Below, one piece after another: positions 1 through 12,785 of a stretch of DNA of 64,000 nucleotides. Origin of the DNA: Membranipora membranacea. Its lineage: Eukaryota; Bryozoa; Gymnolaemata; Cheilostomatida; Membraniporidae. The stretch lies in contig OU612066.1 in the NCBI GenBank assembly GCA_914767715.1, forward strand, positions 19,192,283 through 19,256,282, written 5' to 3'. The position numbers were made by a program, and so were the translations under genes. Positions within the stretch are counted from its first letter, which is position 1, and each line of letters begins with the position of its first letter. The notes under the pieces are model-generated. The model had not been told where the DNA came from, did no database searches, and worked only from the letters and a program-made list of their open reading frames with translations.

Positions 1-683
1 CGCCGCCCATGCTTCGGGATGTGGCTTGTGATAAGACATCCGATTTAAATCACCATTTTAATCAACCATTAATCAATAGAGCCCAATTCAGTAATTTTGG
101 GAACAGAGGCTATCTTTGGCTGGCTGAAGACACTCTAAACTTTCTCCTCTATGGGCTCAAGTGAGGGCCTAGATCAATGGCTTGATTAGATATTAGAATA
201 CTAAAATACTAATGCTTTCAACGCATTCTATCACGTGCCCTAGAGGGAATTCCCTTTATCGATGTCACAGCTTTGGGGATATCCAATAACATTTTGTTTT
301 CACACCCATCAGGTGTTGCTGCCTATATAAGGATATTAATGATGCTAGGGTAGTTTATGCCTGGACAATTCCAAGGCCGAATGGCGAAACGGCTAAATTT
401 GGCCGGATATAAAGCAACACAGCCGGGCAATGAATCTTCTCAATTGCAAAGTGTGCAGCTGCAGACTTTTCAGGGAATCGGTGTTTCAATTAGTAATTCA
501 TATAGTTGTAATACTATTAAGTCCATGGTTATTCAATGAAAATCATCCTAGGCTGGTCAAAGTCGGCCTTTTTGATCTGGACCACATTTTCTGGTATGAA
601 AAGTTTCCAAGATTACTAGTCAAGGCTTAAATGTACCTACAGTGTCAACACTATATTTTAATTGAAATGCTTCCTATCATTAC
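1..683. other. No firm gene; possible last exon(s) of the myosin-XV-like gene
   Basis: I could not assign coding sequence here with confidence. The minus-strand FERM exon at 684-767 ends at a good splice donor, so at least one more exon must lie to its left, here or beyond the window edge. A minus-strand acceptor near 575 opens a short reading frame, but in the phase required it gives only about 15 residues before a stop and does not resemble the end of a FERM domain. The plus-strand open frames at 357-630 have no detectable family features. Confidence 0.3.
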
Positions 684-3600
684 CTGTGAGTCTGGATCGA
701 GAAAATGGACACCTGCTCTATTCACTGCGACGATGCAACTTGTTCCAAGTTTAGGCTCCGTATCGCACTACAGAAAATGTGTGAATATGGTATTACACAG
801 ATATATTTCACTCTACTGTATGTTCCGTAATTCTTAAGCTTACAACAGTAATCTCAATGTATATACATATATTGTTCAATAGTTTCTTTACCAAGTTTTG
901 CCATCTTTCCCAGGTTAGAGGGCCCAAATCAAATATAATTTGTCATTTATTAGGGCTCTCATCAATACCTTAACTTGATAAAATGATGCACCAAACATGG
1001 GCCAGCGTTTTAGTATATCTAGAACATCTATTTTGAAGTCCAGTTCTGTAGCTGTGCGATAACTGAGTGTGGGGAGGTATCTCCTCATGCCATTGTGTAT
1101 TTGCTCTGATGTGAGAATAGCATAGTTCAATACTGCATCAGGTACAAACTCGACGCAGTTATTGCTGCAAATAAATTTCAGAAAATAATGCAAAACCATA
1201 TTTTAGGGTAAGTATTCATTTAAGTTACCGGTTGGAAGGCATGTTTGTCTCACATATATTGCCAGGAATGGTACATACAGTGAGGCAGGTTATTATCATC
1301 AGTTTTGTCTTTCCCAAGATATGTGGGAAGAAGTTTTTAATTCGATATTGAATCAGTATCGCTATGAATGTGTAAATACAGGTGAATTCATATGTGTATG
1401 TGAATTCGCCTCATATGAAGGTATTGTCAGAGTTCATCAAAGGGTCTACATATCAAACTGACTTCGGGCTTGAGTTCACCCTGTGCATTTTCCTATAAAA
1501 AACAGACCTATCACTGGAGAGCTTTCAGCGGGTTGTTATAATACCCAAAACATCTAAATGATGAGTGTGGTATGTATAGATAGATGTGATTAGACCATGG
1601 TGTAGACGCTATGTTATAAAATATGAGTACAAGGTTATATACTTAGGATATGTATCAGCTGTGGTAAACTAAAATGATCTTCGCATCCAATTTTCTGTCA
1701 GTAAAAAGCAAGAGGATATATCTATTGGTTGTCATTGTTTAAAAATATTGACCTGCCTTAGACAGAAACAGCAATATATCCAATTTGATAAACAATTGAA
1801 TGTACCAGTCCACTTATATACCCATGGAAATCCTGGTTGATCTGGGTCAAGTCAAACCAAGAAAGATACAATGCATCTTAGAGGGCATGGAGTAAACTCC
1901 GATAATGGGCGCACTCCAGGCTGCATTAGACCATTTTTCAAGGAGTTTGCTTGTAGTTAGTGTGATAGAATCAGGTTTTTGGTATCATTCTAGAGTTCTC
2001 AGTCATATTCAGAATAATAACCTAGGTTTGTCAACAGCCTGTGAGCCAGTTTCAACTGATTTTCACATTTTCACTAGAGGGAAATTACATCCTTTATAGT
2101 ATCTCCTCATCTCAAACACATTTAAACTGGGCTACAGGCTGTTTATGGACCTTGAGAAGTAGTATGCTTAATAGACTGAGAATGATACAAAAAACATGAC
2201 TCTTTCACAATCACTTTAAACCAAACATGGAAGAAGAAAATGTGGATAATTCGTCTGTTGTCACCTGAATTTGACCTTGCTTTGTCTACCTAACCAGACA
2301 TGGCTATAAAACACATCATCTACATTGAACGTTAAAATAAGGCTCACTTACATTCCCAAAGCATTGTCATCATTGTCACCAATCCTCCACATCAATGCTG
2401 CTATATGCATGACATTATCCTTCAACAGAGTATAAAGCGCTTTTAACAATTAATCCAAAAGGTTTTCTTCACTGTACGGTCCTAGTTATGGGCATTTCAT
2501 GCTGTCTACTATTTTTTACAATCAAAGGATAGGTTTATGGGGGGACGAGGAGGTTTAGTTTTTACACTCACCAACATTTTAGAAGGTACTCTGGCACCTT
2601 TGTCAGGTAATGAGATAAGCCAGCCATCTAAGTAAAGTTGTACGGTCTGATGATACATCATATTGTTGCATTCATATGATAGAAGATCATAGTTGAGAGG
2701 ATAATACCAGCATATCCTCTCAAAAAGAAGAGTACATGTGACATTGTGTAATCTCATCTGTGTTACCATATCCATTATATATTCTTCTCTCTTCATACGT
2801 ACACAGTTAGCTGAACCTATAAACGTACACAAAATCAATACGGACGGGATACGGGATAGGCCTACATCACATATTTCATGTGATGTATACCTGAAGTGGT
2901 CATGTCTGCACAATCTGAAATAAATGTGCGAAAGTTTCATTTGATACAAGATCATGTGGGTTCTAATATGAATAACTACTCATATCACAGAACATGCAAA
3001 ACTTAAGGTTATGTTGGAGTTGTCCTATCATTGATTAAAAGAAGATTATTCCCTTGTGATGTATTTTTATTACTGACTTGGCAAATTAAATTCAGGAAAT
3101 GGCAAAAGTGAAAGCAATTCCAATATAAATATTTAACCTTGTATCTACCAGAACAATGATGACCATGACTCAACTCGGCAGGCAGCTGATTAAAATAATT
3201 CTAGAATGATTTGTAACTTTGATTTGAGGGCTTTTTCACCTTTTTTTAAATATTCGAGTGGGACCGGTAACAAAGGAGTTAGAATATACAGCTTATCATA
3301 GAGGCGGCTGATGCGGAGGAATTAGCGTGAAAATCTTACCTGTGTCATAGAGAGCAAACATAGCATACTCCTCCATCTCTGCCTGGCTTATAATACCTAA
3401 CTTCACACAAATCTCCTCTAGTGTCTCTTTTACAAGCTAAACATACACATGTACACATAAATAATCACATTATAATTCTGCACTCATATATTAATGTTTA
3501 AAAGCCAGTTTTAGTTTTCGTCAGCTGATCGACCAATAACAATAATAAAAAAATCCCGAAGCATATATCAGCCGCTGGAATCGAGGTCAATGTTGTATAG

Positions 3601-6600
3601 TTGGTTAAATCTCATTCCCTTTCCATTTGGCTATATTTTTAAAACCACAGCATAGGAAATTAATGTCATAATTGCTTCATCTTTATCAAAACATCTACCG
3701 TATACTGAAAGCTTGGCGGGATAAAGCAGCTGTATTATTACGAATTTGAAAGGACAAGTTTTTCAAATCATTAGGGACTTGATATGGCGAATATCAAAAC
3801 AATTGCGAGTTTTCAACGGTGCAGATGCTGAATCGAAAAGCCAGCTCAGCTCCATTTACGTTAGCCTGTCTTGAAAAGCTACATTTTGCTATGCTTTATA
3901 TGCTAGAGAACCGAAATGGAGAGAAGGTAACTCCAACCTACAGCTCCGGTCACTGTCAATTATAGTTATATATTGTTAAGGCTATAAAACCTACTGTGTA
4001 CGGAGTGATATTGATGACTATGCCATTTTCCGATCCTGGTATTAGAACAGTCTGTCTTTTACTCAGCTTCCCTTCCTACAAGCATCATTTAACTTTAAAT
4101 GTCATGTAAATTCATGCTTCACTCATATTACTCCTTACCCACAAAAAAGTCTGGACAATATTCCAAATACTCAGTGATGAGTGCAAGGAAATATCTCAGA
4201 ATGACAGGTAAGATATTGACAATCGACACGTGAATAGCAATAGAAGAGGCCAGGGAGAGAAAATATGATATAAAGCAAGAGAGATACAACGGTACGGCTG
4301 AATCATCGCCAACTGAAGAGCCAAGACATTACAGTTATTTATTTATATCAGGTCTATAGAGTGAAAAATAAGGAGGATAGACCCAAGCGCAAGGATCCCA
4401 CCAGTTATATTTCAGTTAGAGACCTTTAAATTGAGTGGAGGGCCTCTTTTCGTAGACATAGGTACAAACTGAGGTATACTATTAATAAATAATGTACCTC
4501 AAATTAGGTGGTTTTTTATTTATTTTTGAGGTGACCAATTTCAGAGGCCTAACATTAAGAGCTCAGACTAATTTGGTTGATCACAGTCAATCTGACAGCC
4601 ACGGCATGAGCAGTGTGCCCAGCTTACAAATATACCATCATATTTTGACTCACAGCAATAGCAGCGATTTCTTCTGCAGTTGGTACATTTCTCCTGCCTC
4701 CATAGCGGATTGTTTTCCTCAGTGAAGTGAGACATGTGGACGCAGCATTGTGATGCGTTCGTGATGGATCTGAAGCATTCTGTTGCAGATATGTCAATAG
4801 GAACGGTCTCAGGATATCAGAGCAGGCAAACCAACAGCAAACAAGCGTGAGAAGTCGCCAGCCTCTCAAACAGCTCTTACTGCAATGTCAATGAAATCAC
4901 GAATATAACAGTAAATGGACCTGAATGCCACCCACAAAACCAGTTAATAGTAGTTGAGTAACTTGCTGCCTTAAACGTCAGCGTATTCTGCACTCCCATG
5001 AAACCAATGAATAGTAGAGCCACTTGCTGCCTTTAACTTCAGCATATTCTGCACTCCTATTAAACCAATGCAACAAACGATCACTTTATAGATATATCAC
5101 TTTGAGGACCTGACTATTCTCGTTTACTTACCTGTGTTCACTTTTGTTATTAGTGACTTGTTTCGTCAGCTGACAATAAACCTCATCTCTCAGTTCTGGC
5201 TGGTGATGGCAAGCCTACAATTATGACTGGATGTGACATTGATGTATTCATAGGCTGTGTGATTACATCTCGTTGTCCACATTTGTCTACAACACCTAGC
5301 TCTAGCTATTGAGAACATCCTAATTGGAAATTTGGCTGATAAAAGAAAGGAATAGCAAATTTGTGACTGACTGAGAGACTACCTGCAGAAAATGTAATTT
5401 GGCATGAAGCTATGTCATTTGTGGACAAGAAATAAAATACAAATGAAATGTCTGACAAACATAAATGTACATGCAAGTTGGTTAAGCACTAAGCTATCTT
5501 ACTTGATCAGTACAGAAGATATAAGTTACTTTAACTTCATGCGGCTACTGACCTTCAATATTCTGAATACACAGTCCAACTCAGAAAGTGGATCTGGTGT
5601 TTCTAAGTCTCCCATGAACATTAAAATACTGTTGAAACACTGCACCGCTTCCTTTGACATCTCCGAGGAAGGTAATTTGAGCAAGGAGTTCTCTAGCGGT
5701 ACCTTTGCAAAAAAATTAAGTTCAATTCAGTATTCAGCATATACGTATCACCAGGGAGTTTGGGGCATGTCCCAAACTCCCTGCCCCAAAAGGCAATAAC
5801 AGAATGGCAGCAAGTTGTCCTCTCATAAGAGGCCACATAAGAGATGCCCAATAACAGATGCAAAACCTCTCTTCAGTGAAAATTGAGACTATAGATGGAA
5901 TTTTTGTGTCAGTAATGTTATGTGTTAATCAATCATTGGGGTCATGGTACTGGATCAAACAAAGTATAACTCTCTCCCACAGTACTAAATCGCCTCCACT
6001 AGTTCCAAAGTTGACCAACCAACACTTATTATCATCATATATCAAGCAAAACATTTTATTTTAGTAAGATCATTGTTTTTAGGATTCAGGACAGCCATCT
6101 AAGCCTTGTTAGAAGCAGCCCAGTGAACAGCATTTTATAAAAGACGATCCCAGGTACAAAAGGGATGTCGAAAGAAATAGAAAATTAAAACCCCAGTCAT
6201 GATTGATGACCATTCCCATAGATTTTAGTTCAAGCTTGACATAATGCGTGCCGAGAATGAAGCCCAGGAGTCTATATATCATTTTTGTGGTTTGATTCTA
6301 ATTACTCATGTCAACGTATCATGTGTAACATAATATATTCATAATCCTTTTCTGGTGAACAGGGTGATGGTTGGATACTAGCTCGAGCCTGACTTGCTTG
6401 GTTTTGGTTGATTGGCTATAGATGATCAATTGCAGCCAGCACTCTACTACTCATGTTTTCTTTACGGTCATGATAACATTTAATAAAGTGGGTGTAGGAG
6501 AATTTCTGATGAGTCAACTTAAGCCAACTGAGACTAAACACATAACAAGCAGCTAACAGAGTAGAGGCCCAACTAAATCTGAAGAAAAAAGTATCTGTGT

Positions 6601-9600
6601 GACTAGCCTCATTTATGTGAAGATCCAAAGCCTATTCTGACAACAACCTAATGTGAAAACCCCAATTTGATACAGTCTATAAATATGGTGTTCTTTTAAA
6701 CTGGGGAAAGAAGAACAACAACAGCATGAACCATCAGTTTTTAGCTTTCACAGTGCGAATTGACAATTTTGTGTGAAGAAATTTTTTCGCCAGGTAAAAT
6801 AATCATTACTCCTTTTTTAATTCATCAATCAATCCTGTTTGTGAGGTTTAAATTCAATCATAACTCATCTCTTTTTACCGTTTGGTTGTCATTATGTTTT
6901 CTGCTAAGAAAACAAGGAGCTTGATATCGTGTCATCCAATCGCAACTTAAATCCTTTGCAGTAAGTGAACTTACATTGGTCCATTTGATTGCTTCAGCTT
7001 GCTCTTTCCATGACCAGCTCTCACATTTGGCTGCTCCATCTAGAGTGTACAAACATCAATATTCTATAAGTTTACAGTTAGACTAAGCAGCGCATAGAAA
7101 AGTAGTACCTATCAAAGACATACCTTGGAAAAATGTATGCTCACGGCTCAAGGCTTGCCTAAGTTGCAACTTAAGACACAATTTCTACGATAAACAAACT
7201 CATTATTTTCACTTAACTCGATCATCGTATCCTATCATATCTTTTAGGTGATAACCATTTGTTTATGCAATTATCTTTCAGCTGACTTCTTTCTTAGTGA
7301 TCATCTGTTGTCTATTATCCTGTAGGCCATATCTCATTCCATGTAATGGGTATGAGCAATATTTTGGTCCAACCATAATGATTCAGAAACAGTATCTACT
7401 TACACAAGAACTTCCAGGAATCATTTGAATATTGTAGTAATTGAAATCATAATAACGTGGGCTTCTACTTCCTAAATTACATGGCCCAAGATTTAACACC
7501 ATCTGTCGTGAAATCTAACATATAGCCTAGACCCCTAGAGGGACATTTCTCTCATGATAAAGCCCTTTGCCTAGTTTTTTAGAAAACTTACAGCCCTAGT
7601 TTGGTGAATCCGCATAGTTTGTCACAGGTTTCTCTCAAGTTGGTGGGAAGTTGTACTGATATGACCAAATGAAATTAGGAATACAGGAGTCAGGATTTGA
7701 ACCCAGCTGATGTTTGTAAAACTATGTATGACGAGTCAAAAAGCAGCACATCAGTCTTACTATAGAAATAGGCACATAGAAAGTTTGGTTTTAACATACC
7801 ACTGGTACTACTGGTGTCCTTATTAAATATCTTCTTTTTGATGCTGCTCAACTTTAGAGACTCTATTAGTTTGATACTATCTTGTAAGCCTTTGCTGTTA
7901 TTCTGCAAGGCCTCATACCTAAAATGGTAAATACGCATCACATTGCGGACTGAATTTTGTGTATCATGTTTTGATGCTTCTATCGTTTACGAGTTTGTAT
8001 TTATCACTATATCACACTCCAGGAACCAGTAATTAACCATCATCAACGGCTCCCAATGGATATATGTAAAGAAAAGGCTCATCAACCCTCAATTTTGTGT
8101 ACAGTTTACCATAAACATATCCATATCCATTGTTTGACCAAAGCTTTAGTTGTAGTAAGCTTCACTACTATAATTGTTTTCTCTAAAGTGGCTTTAGGTT
8201 TTTAGTTCCTCCTCATGGAAAATAGGCAAGTGCTTTATAGCAAGAATTTATATGCTCGATCTATATTGGATGGTTGGACAACTGCAATGAAACTGAGTTT
8301 GAATTATCTTTGTTAATTGTTACATCATGAAAACACCACCATTCTGTCGCTCCACCAACGGGCTGATTCATGGTGTTTTGTACAAGCCATAAACTTTTTG
8401 CAAAGCACTAGATCAATGCCAATTTTTTTTATCAATTAAAACAAATCACATAAAAAATTACTATAGTAGTGTGGCCAGTACATGACCCAAAGAGTCAGGA
8501 ATTAGTTACAGCAACCAATCGAGTTGTGTGAGGCAAATCATTAGAGCTTTTCAAAGATAGTCACTCTTATTTCATCTTCCAAAGCTGTGATGGAATCGCT
8601 TGATTGCCATTATCTCAATGAAGATTCCAAATATTGCTGGTCTTATTGGATCCATTGTATCAAACTGGTAGAGAACAATAGCAAATAAAGACTAACCGGT
8701 CAATGTTTTGCCTGAAGTACATCATTGAGAACTCCAACATCGAGAATTTCCCTGTTGAAGATGCTTGTTTTGCCATATCAGCAAGATCCTGAAAAATCCA
8801 TACAACAGCCTCAGATTAAAAAGATGAGGAAGAAGTTTGCTGTAGTTGCACATGATAGTCCCTTATATATGACTTATCACAGAAATATTTTATTGCGGGT
8901 ATCGACGCGTAAACACAGCATAATCGGGCTGGTGAGAAGATATCATCTGGGGAAAATTAAGCGCGATAAGCTTGTTTGAAACCCTAGTAGTCTGGATGCC
9001 TTGAGTGAGTAGAAGTGCAGTCCACAAGCACTTCATACAACCTGCTGCATATAACCTGCTCCGTCTATTTTTTAAGAATTCTCACTTTTTTGATGCTGAC
9101 TCCTTAGTGTGTAGTAGGATTGAAAATACTGCTAACATTTTTATAAATTTTGATACCCATATTCTTAACCAGTGCTACTGGAAATCATGCAGGATGCCAA
9201 AAATTAAGACTGAAAGATTTTTATGTAGTTTTATATCTACGAGTATCAAAATTTTAAATGATATGCCATTACAATCACAGAGCCTTTTTAAACAATTGTA
9301 AACTGTCTTCGGCGGATTTACCAATAAACTGCTATCTCATCTTATCTTATCATATATAACCTTCTGCATATACTGCCTGGACAATTTACACCCTTACCTT
9401 TCCATGAGAGCTGGCGCGTCGCCTCATAACGGGACTGCCAAAGCTAGCGGTTCGAGAGACATGCTTTTTCCTCAGTGTACTCATCCCCTCGTCTGCATTG
9501 CCATTGAATGAGCCATAAACCCAGCCTGCAACATAAACAATCATAAATGTAAAAAAGCCATAGTCACTCTCAGGTGGGGTGAAGAAAAAGGTGTCAAATG

Positions 9601-10729
9601 AAGTTCGAACAGAAAAAAATTCCTCTTTGCAGCAACAACATTTTGTTGACTGGTTCTGATGAAAATGTTACAGGAAGTTGTAAACATAGCCGACCAGTAG
9701 GTACAACACAAGGTTCTCTTTCTACGGGTTGCGGAGTCAAACCATGCTGTTGCAAGAATTCAAGGATTTATATGGACACAGTAGCAATTGTGGCAGGATG
9801 CTCTAACTAACACCAACAAACACCAGACCTCTTGTATTAAAGATTGAGCAGACCACTGTCAACCATCATAACAAAAAAACGAAGGAAACAAAAAGATTGA
9901 ATAATAATTAAGTGGTCTGTTCCAACTTTTCAACCTTGTGGTCAATGGATGATAATATTTCAGGATTATGGCAAGCTTAAATTTTGCTTTGTCTGGGAAA
10001 ACTTATTATCATGGCTATGGAGGCAAGCAGCTCATGATGCATCACCAACACTGTGGAGAGATTAGAAGCCAATTGTCTACCTAGGATACCCCAATATTGG
10101 GTCACAGGCATATGTCAGTCTGTGTTTGTATGCGTGCAGCCAGCTTATTGCAGAAATTCCACTAGTTCAGAAGATTTTTAGCTGATGATCGAGTAACTGG
10201 TTAGCTTAAATTGAGGACAGATTATTCCTTGATTGGAAGCTAAATTTTCCAAAGTACGATTAGTCACAAAACTTCTCATCAGTGTGATGGTCTTTCAGGA
10301 GGTTATGTGTATGTATAACCTTCCACTCCATCCTACGGCCCAGTATGCTGGACATCGACGTACTCGAAAAGTTCTCAACAAGTTTGCTTTTTACTGTTTG
10401 GCCACTTTTCCTCAGCAATTCTTTCGAATGTTACACAGGCTTTTAATGACAACTACTTCCTTTAAACCACACTGAATATAGTGAATATAGACATTATTGC
10501 TATGTTTTACGTGAGGGTTTTGTATAAGTCTTGTCTCATCTATGCTTGTCATATTTTAATGACAAGGCGATGGATTAACCCATTGGCAGTGAAAGGATCT
10601 TGTGAGAGAATCAGTACAAATAAAGCAGATGATTCCAATGTTACTGATGACTAACCTCCTCTTGGGGGACCTCCTGGCTTCACAGTTTCCTGGGTTTCAG
10701 GTCGTGATGCCCCTCTTCTTAACATCTTG
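684..10729 (-). CDS. Myosin-XV-like SH3-MyTH4-FERM tail protein (partial, multi-exon)
   Basis: Minus-strand exons that join in phase: 9398-9525, 8697-8788, 7800-7918, 6975-7039, 5553-5702, 5132-5214, 4654-4864, 3995-4075, 3340-3436, 2572-2810, 2352-2419, 969-1164, 684-767. A tentative 5' exon ends at 10656. They encode about 538 residues. The first part ends with an SH3-like GWVYGSFNG. A MyTH4 domain follows, marked by IKWTNVPLENSLL, HHQPELRDEVYCQL, RGWRLL and IRYGGRRNVPTAEEI. After it comes a FERM domain with KRQTVLIPG, EICVKLGI, CWYYPLNYD, KRWPMFGASFYQV and CIVAVNRAGVHFLD. The order and motifs match the C-terminal half of unconventional myosin XV, which carries cargo to the tips of actin protrusions. 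No motor or IQ exons were found before SPO11 begins on the same strand at 12.8 kb. The gene is therefore either motorless, or its head lies beyond SPO11. The true C-terminus is not resolved. Family assignment is strong; the exact gene name is not. Confidence 0.82.
9005..9351 (+). mobile_element. 3' fragment of a non-LTR retrotransposon (LINE-like)
   Basis: An open frame at 9005-9301 ends in a stretch (KTERFLCSFISTSIKILNDMP) resembling the last residues of LINE ORF2 proteins, where a basic Arg-Thr segment is followed by F-P-x-S-I and W/L-N-x-L/M-P. A short 3' tail follows, finishing in ATCTT-type repeats (about 9328-9351), as LINE 3' ends often do. Only the tail survives; no reverse transcriptase core is present. 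It sits in an intron of the SH3-MyTH4-FERM gene, on the opposite strand. Confidence 0.5.
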
Positions 10730-11989
10730 AGGATTGATGATGTTTACTGCCTTACCTAGCGCACTGTAAAACTGAAAGTTCCTATCTGTTGAGACAATGC
10801 AGGTATCAGTAGGACTAATGAGACTGCTGGGTACGATAGTGCATTTAAGTCTCAGCTCATCTGACCATGAACTCTAAATCTTATAGCCATAGGGTTACAA
10901 GTAGTATATTTAGTGTTATAGAAGTTCGAACATCAGATAACAGGCTAATCTCCCGGCCAGTGACATAAGTCATGCAATCCTAATTTCTAGCCTGTTTTGA
11001 TTCCACAGCACTGATGTGATCCATAAATCTTATGTATAAACAAAATAAGCTATGAGAGATCATGACAGATATAGGTCACAACTTTACGAAAAATTCAATC
11101 ATATTTCAATGATAAGTATCCTTACCCATCTAGCAGATTAAACATTTGCTATATTTCAATCAAACAGTCAAATGATGTTTTAACATCGTTGTAGGGTCCC
11201 AATATCCATCTGAAAGATAGCTTGGCGCCAGTCGGTTGTGTCACGAGTCCCAATCACTCCCTGTTCTTTGTTATTGTATCCTCTCTGAACAATGATTTGG
11301 TGATTCTAGGATCACAGCTAAAAGCTTCACAGTTGACCAGAGTGCTGTTGGAGTGCTGCTGGAGTCCTGCTATGGTTTACAATCTGCAGCCACAGCAACA
11401 ACTCTAATGAAAGGTTTGTTCTGTGAGCCTCAACAGTGAACAAAATGATTGATATCAATCATAATCTGGTCTAGTAGCCATGGTAACAAGGTTATGAATC
11501 GCCTGTTATAATTATAGCCTACTTCTTGTATTACCGCTGTTTGGTAAGTGACAGGTTGAAATCATCGAAATAGGTAGGACTAGTCTTCAAGATAAATTAT
11601 GTCTTTTTTTACAAAGGGAGTAAGGGTTACATGCTATAAAATATAATACACAGACCCACAGACCAAACCAAACCATGTAAGACAGCTCTATATATAGCAC
11701 TGGGCAACTAAGCGCTATAGCACTGATGTAGTTATGCAAGATTTATACAGTGAACAAGTTGCAAGCTCTTCCAGGTTTAAATTACCGATTGTATTAGTTA
11801 TTACCCCCTCCTGCTGAAGTGCAAAATAAGAATACTAGTAGGTTATCAAGTTTACTGTGCTGTACGAGCCAAATAAACTGATGTTTACAATGTCTCTTGA
11901 AAATACATGTTATGCCTTTACCTGTAATTGCTTCATGGGTCAAAACCTAGATATTTTCTCAGTGTGCATTCGTGTATAATGTGTGTAAT

Positions 11990-12377
11990 GGCTGGTGCAC
12001 ATTATCCCAGACGACCATCACAGATAGCAATTCCAGTCAATGTGAACATGAGAATTACACAATCCCAGTCTGCCTGGGTCTGCCTTAGACAGTATCTGGA
12101 AAGTTCGTAAGCGTCAAACTTTCCCGATGCTATCCCAGACGAACCCAGACTCATTCTACATCTGGGTGCTATGTGAACCAAACATTGGGATCATCTGGGA
12201 CGATCTGGGACTATCTGGAACAATGTGAACATTATCCCTGCACTATCCCAGATAAAAACCTAATTGTTAATTGCTGAATTTTACAATGTGAACATAAGAC
12301 TAGGACCATCTGGGATAAGCATCTGAGATAGCATCTGGGATGGCATCCCAATGTCATCTGGGACAATGTGAACCAAG
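11990..12377. repeat. Interspersed repeat rich in TCCCAGAT/ATCTGGGA words
   Basis: The words CATCTGGGA, ATCTGGGAC and their complement TCCCAGA recur many times in both orientations, together with several copies of AATGTGAAC. The arrangement looks like a fold-back, MITE-like element with internal sub-repeats. I could not define its ends or a target-site duplication. Confidence 0.5.
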
Positions 12378-12527
12378 CTTTATTCTTTATCAAATCATTC
12401 TATTATGGTAAAGCACTGTCTCATATAGAGGGGTCCCGTTGTGTTTCGCTGTTTGATCGGTTAAAAATAAAGTTCATTACATTTTTTCAAGCATGAATTC
12501 AGGCAGCAATAAATGCTGGTATTTGAG

Positions 12528-12533
12528 TTTATT
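12528..12533 (-). terminator. Poly(A) signal AATAAA downstream of SPO11
   Basis: TTTATT on the plus strand reads AATAAA on the minus strand, about 250 bases past the SPO11 stop codon. It is the best placed canonical signal for that gene. Confidence 0.45.
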
Positions 12534-12785
12534 GCGCCTTAGCAGTCATTATTATTATTAGGCAGTGCCACTCTATATTCAAAAGTCATGATTTTGTCTA
12601 TTACATAGTTGTTTTGCTATGTCAACAATGGGTTTAGTACATTTCTGTCATCAACATAAAATATACATGCAGAATTTGACGTTGCACTTCGGAAAAGATC
12701 TATTATCTCCTATTGCAAGCTCACAGATATACCATAGTAGAGATTCGCCAACAATAATTTGCTCTATGATCCAACCTTATGATAT

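Larger units (their letters stand above)
10730..12785. other. Intergenic or intronic stretch, no confident coding exon
   Basis: This lies between the tail gene and SPO11, both on the minus strand. A minus-strand piece near 10758-10787 (RNFQFYSALG, between acceptor-like and donor-like sites) could be one more SH3 exon, but its link to the next exon would leave too small an intron. The interval 11990-12377 is a repeat (listed separately). No motor-domain-like coding is visible. Confidence 0.45.

Noticed and set aside
10730-12785. Hidden myosin motor exons
   Set aside because: I looked on the minus strand for P-loop and switch-like coding and found none; the interval is also too short.
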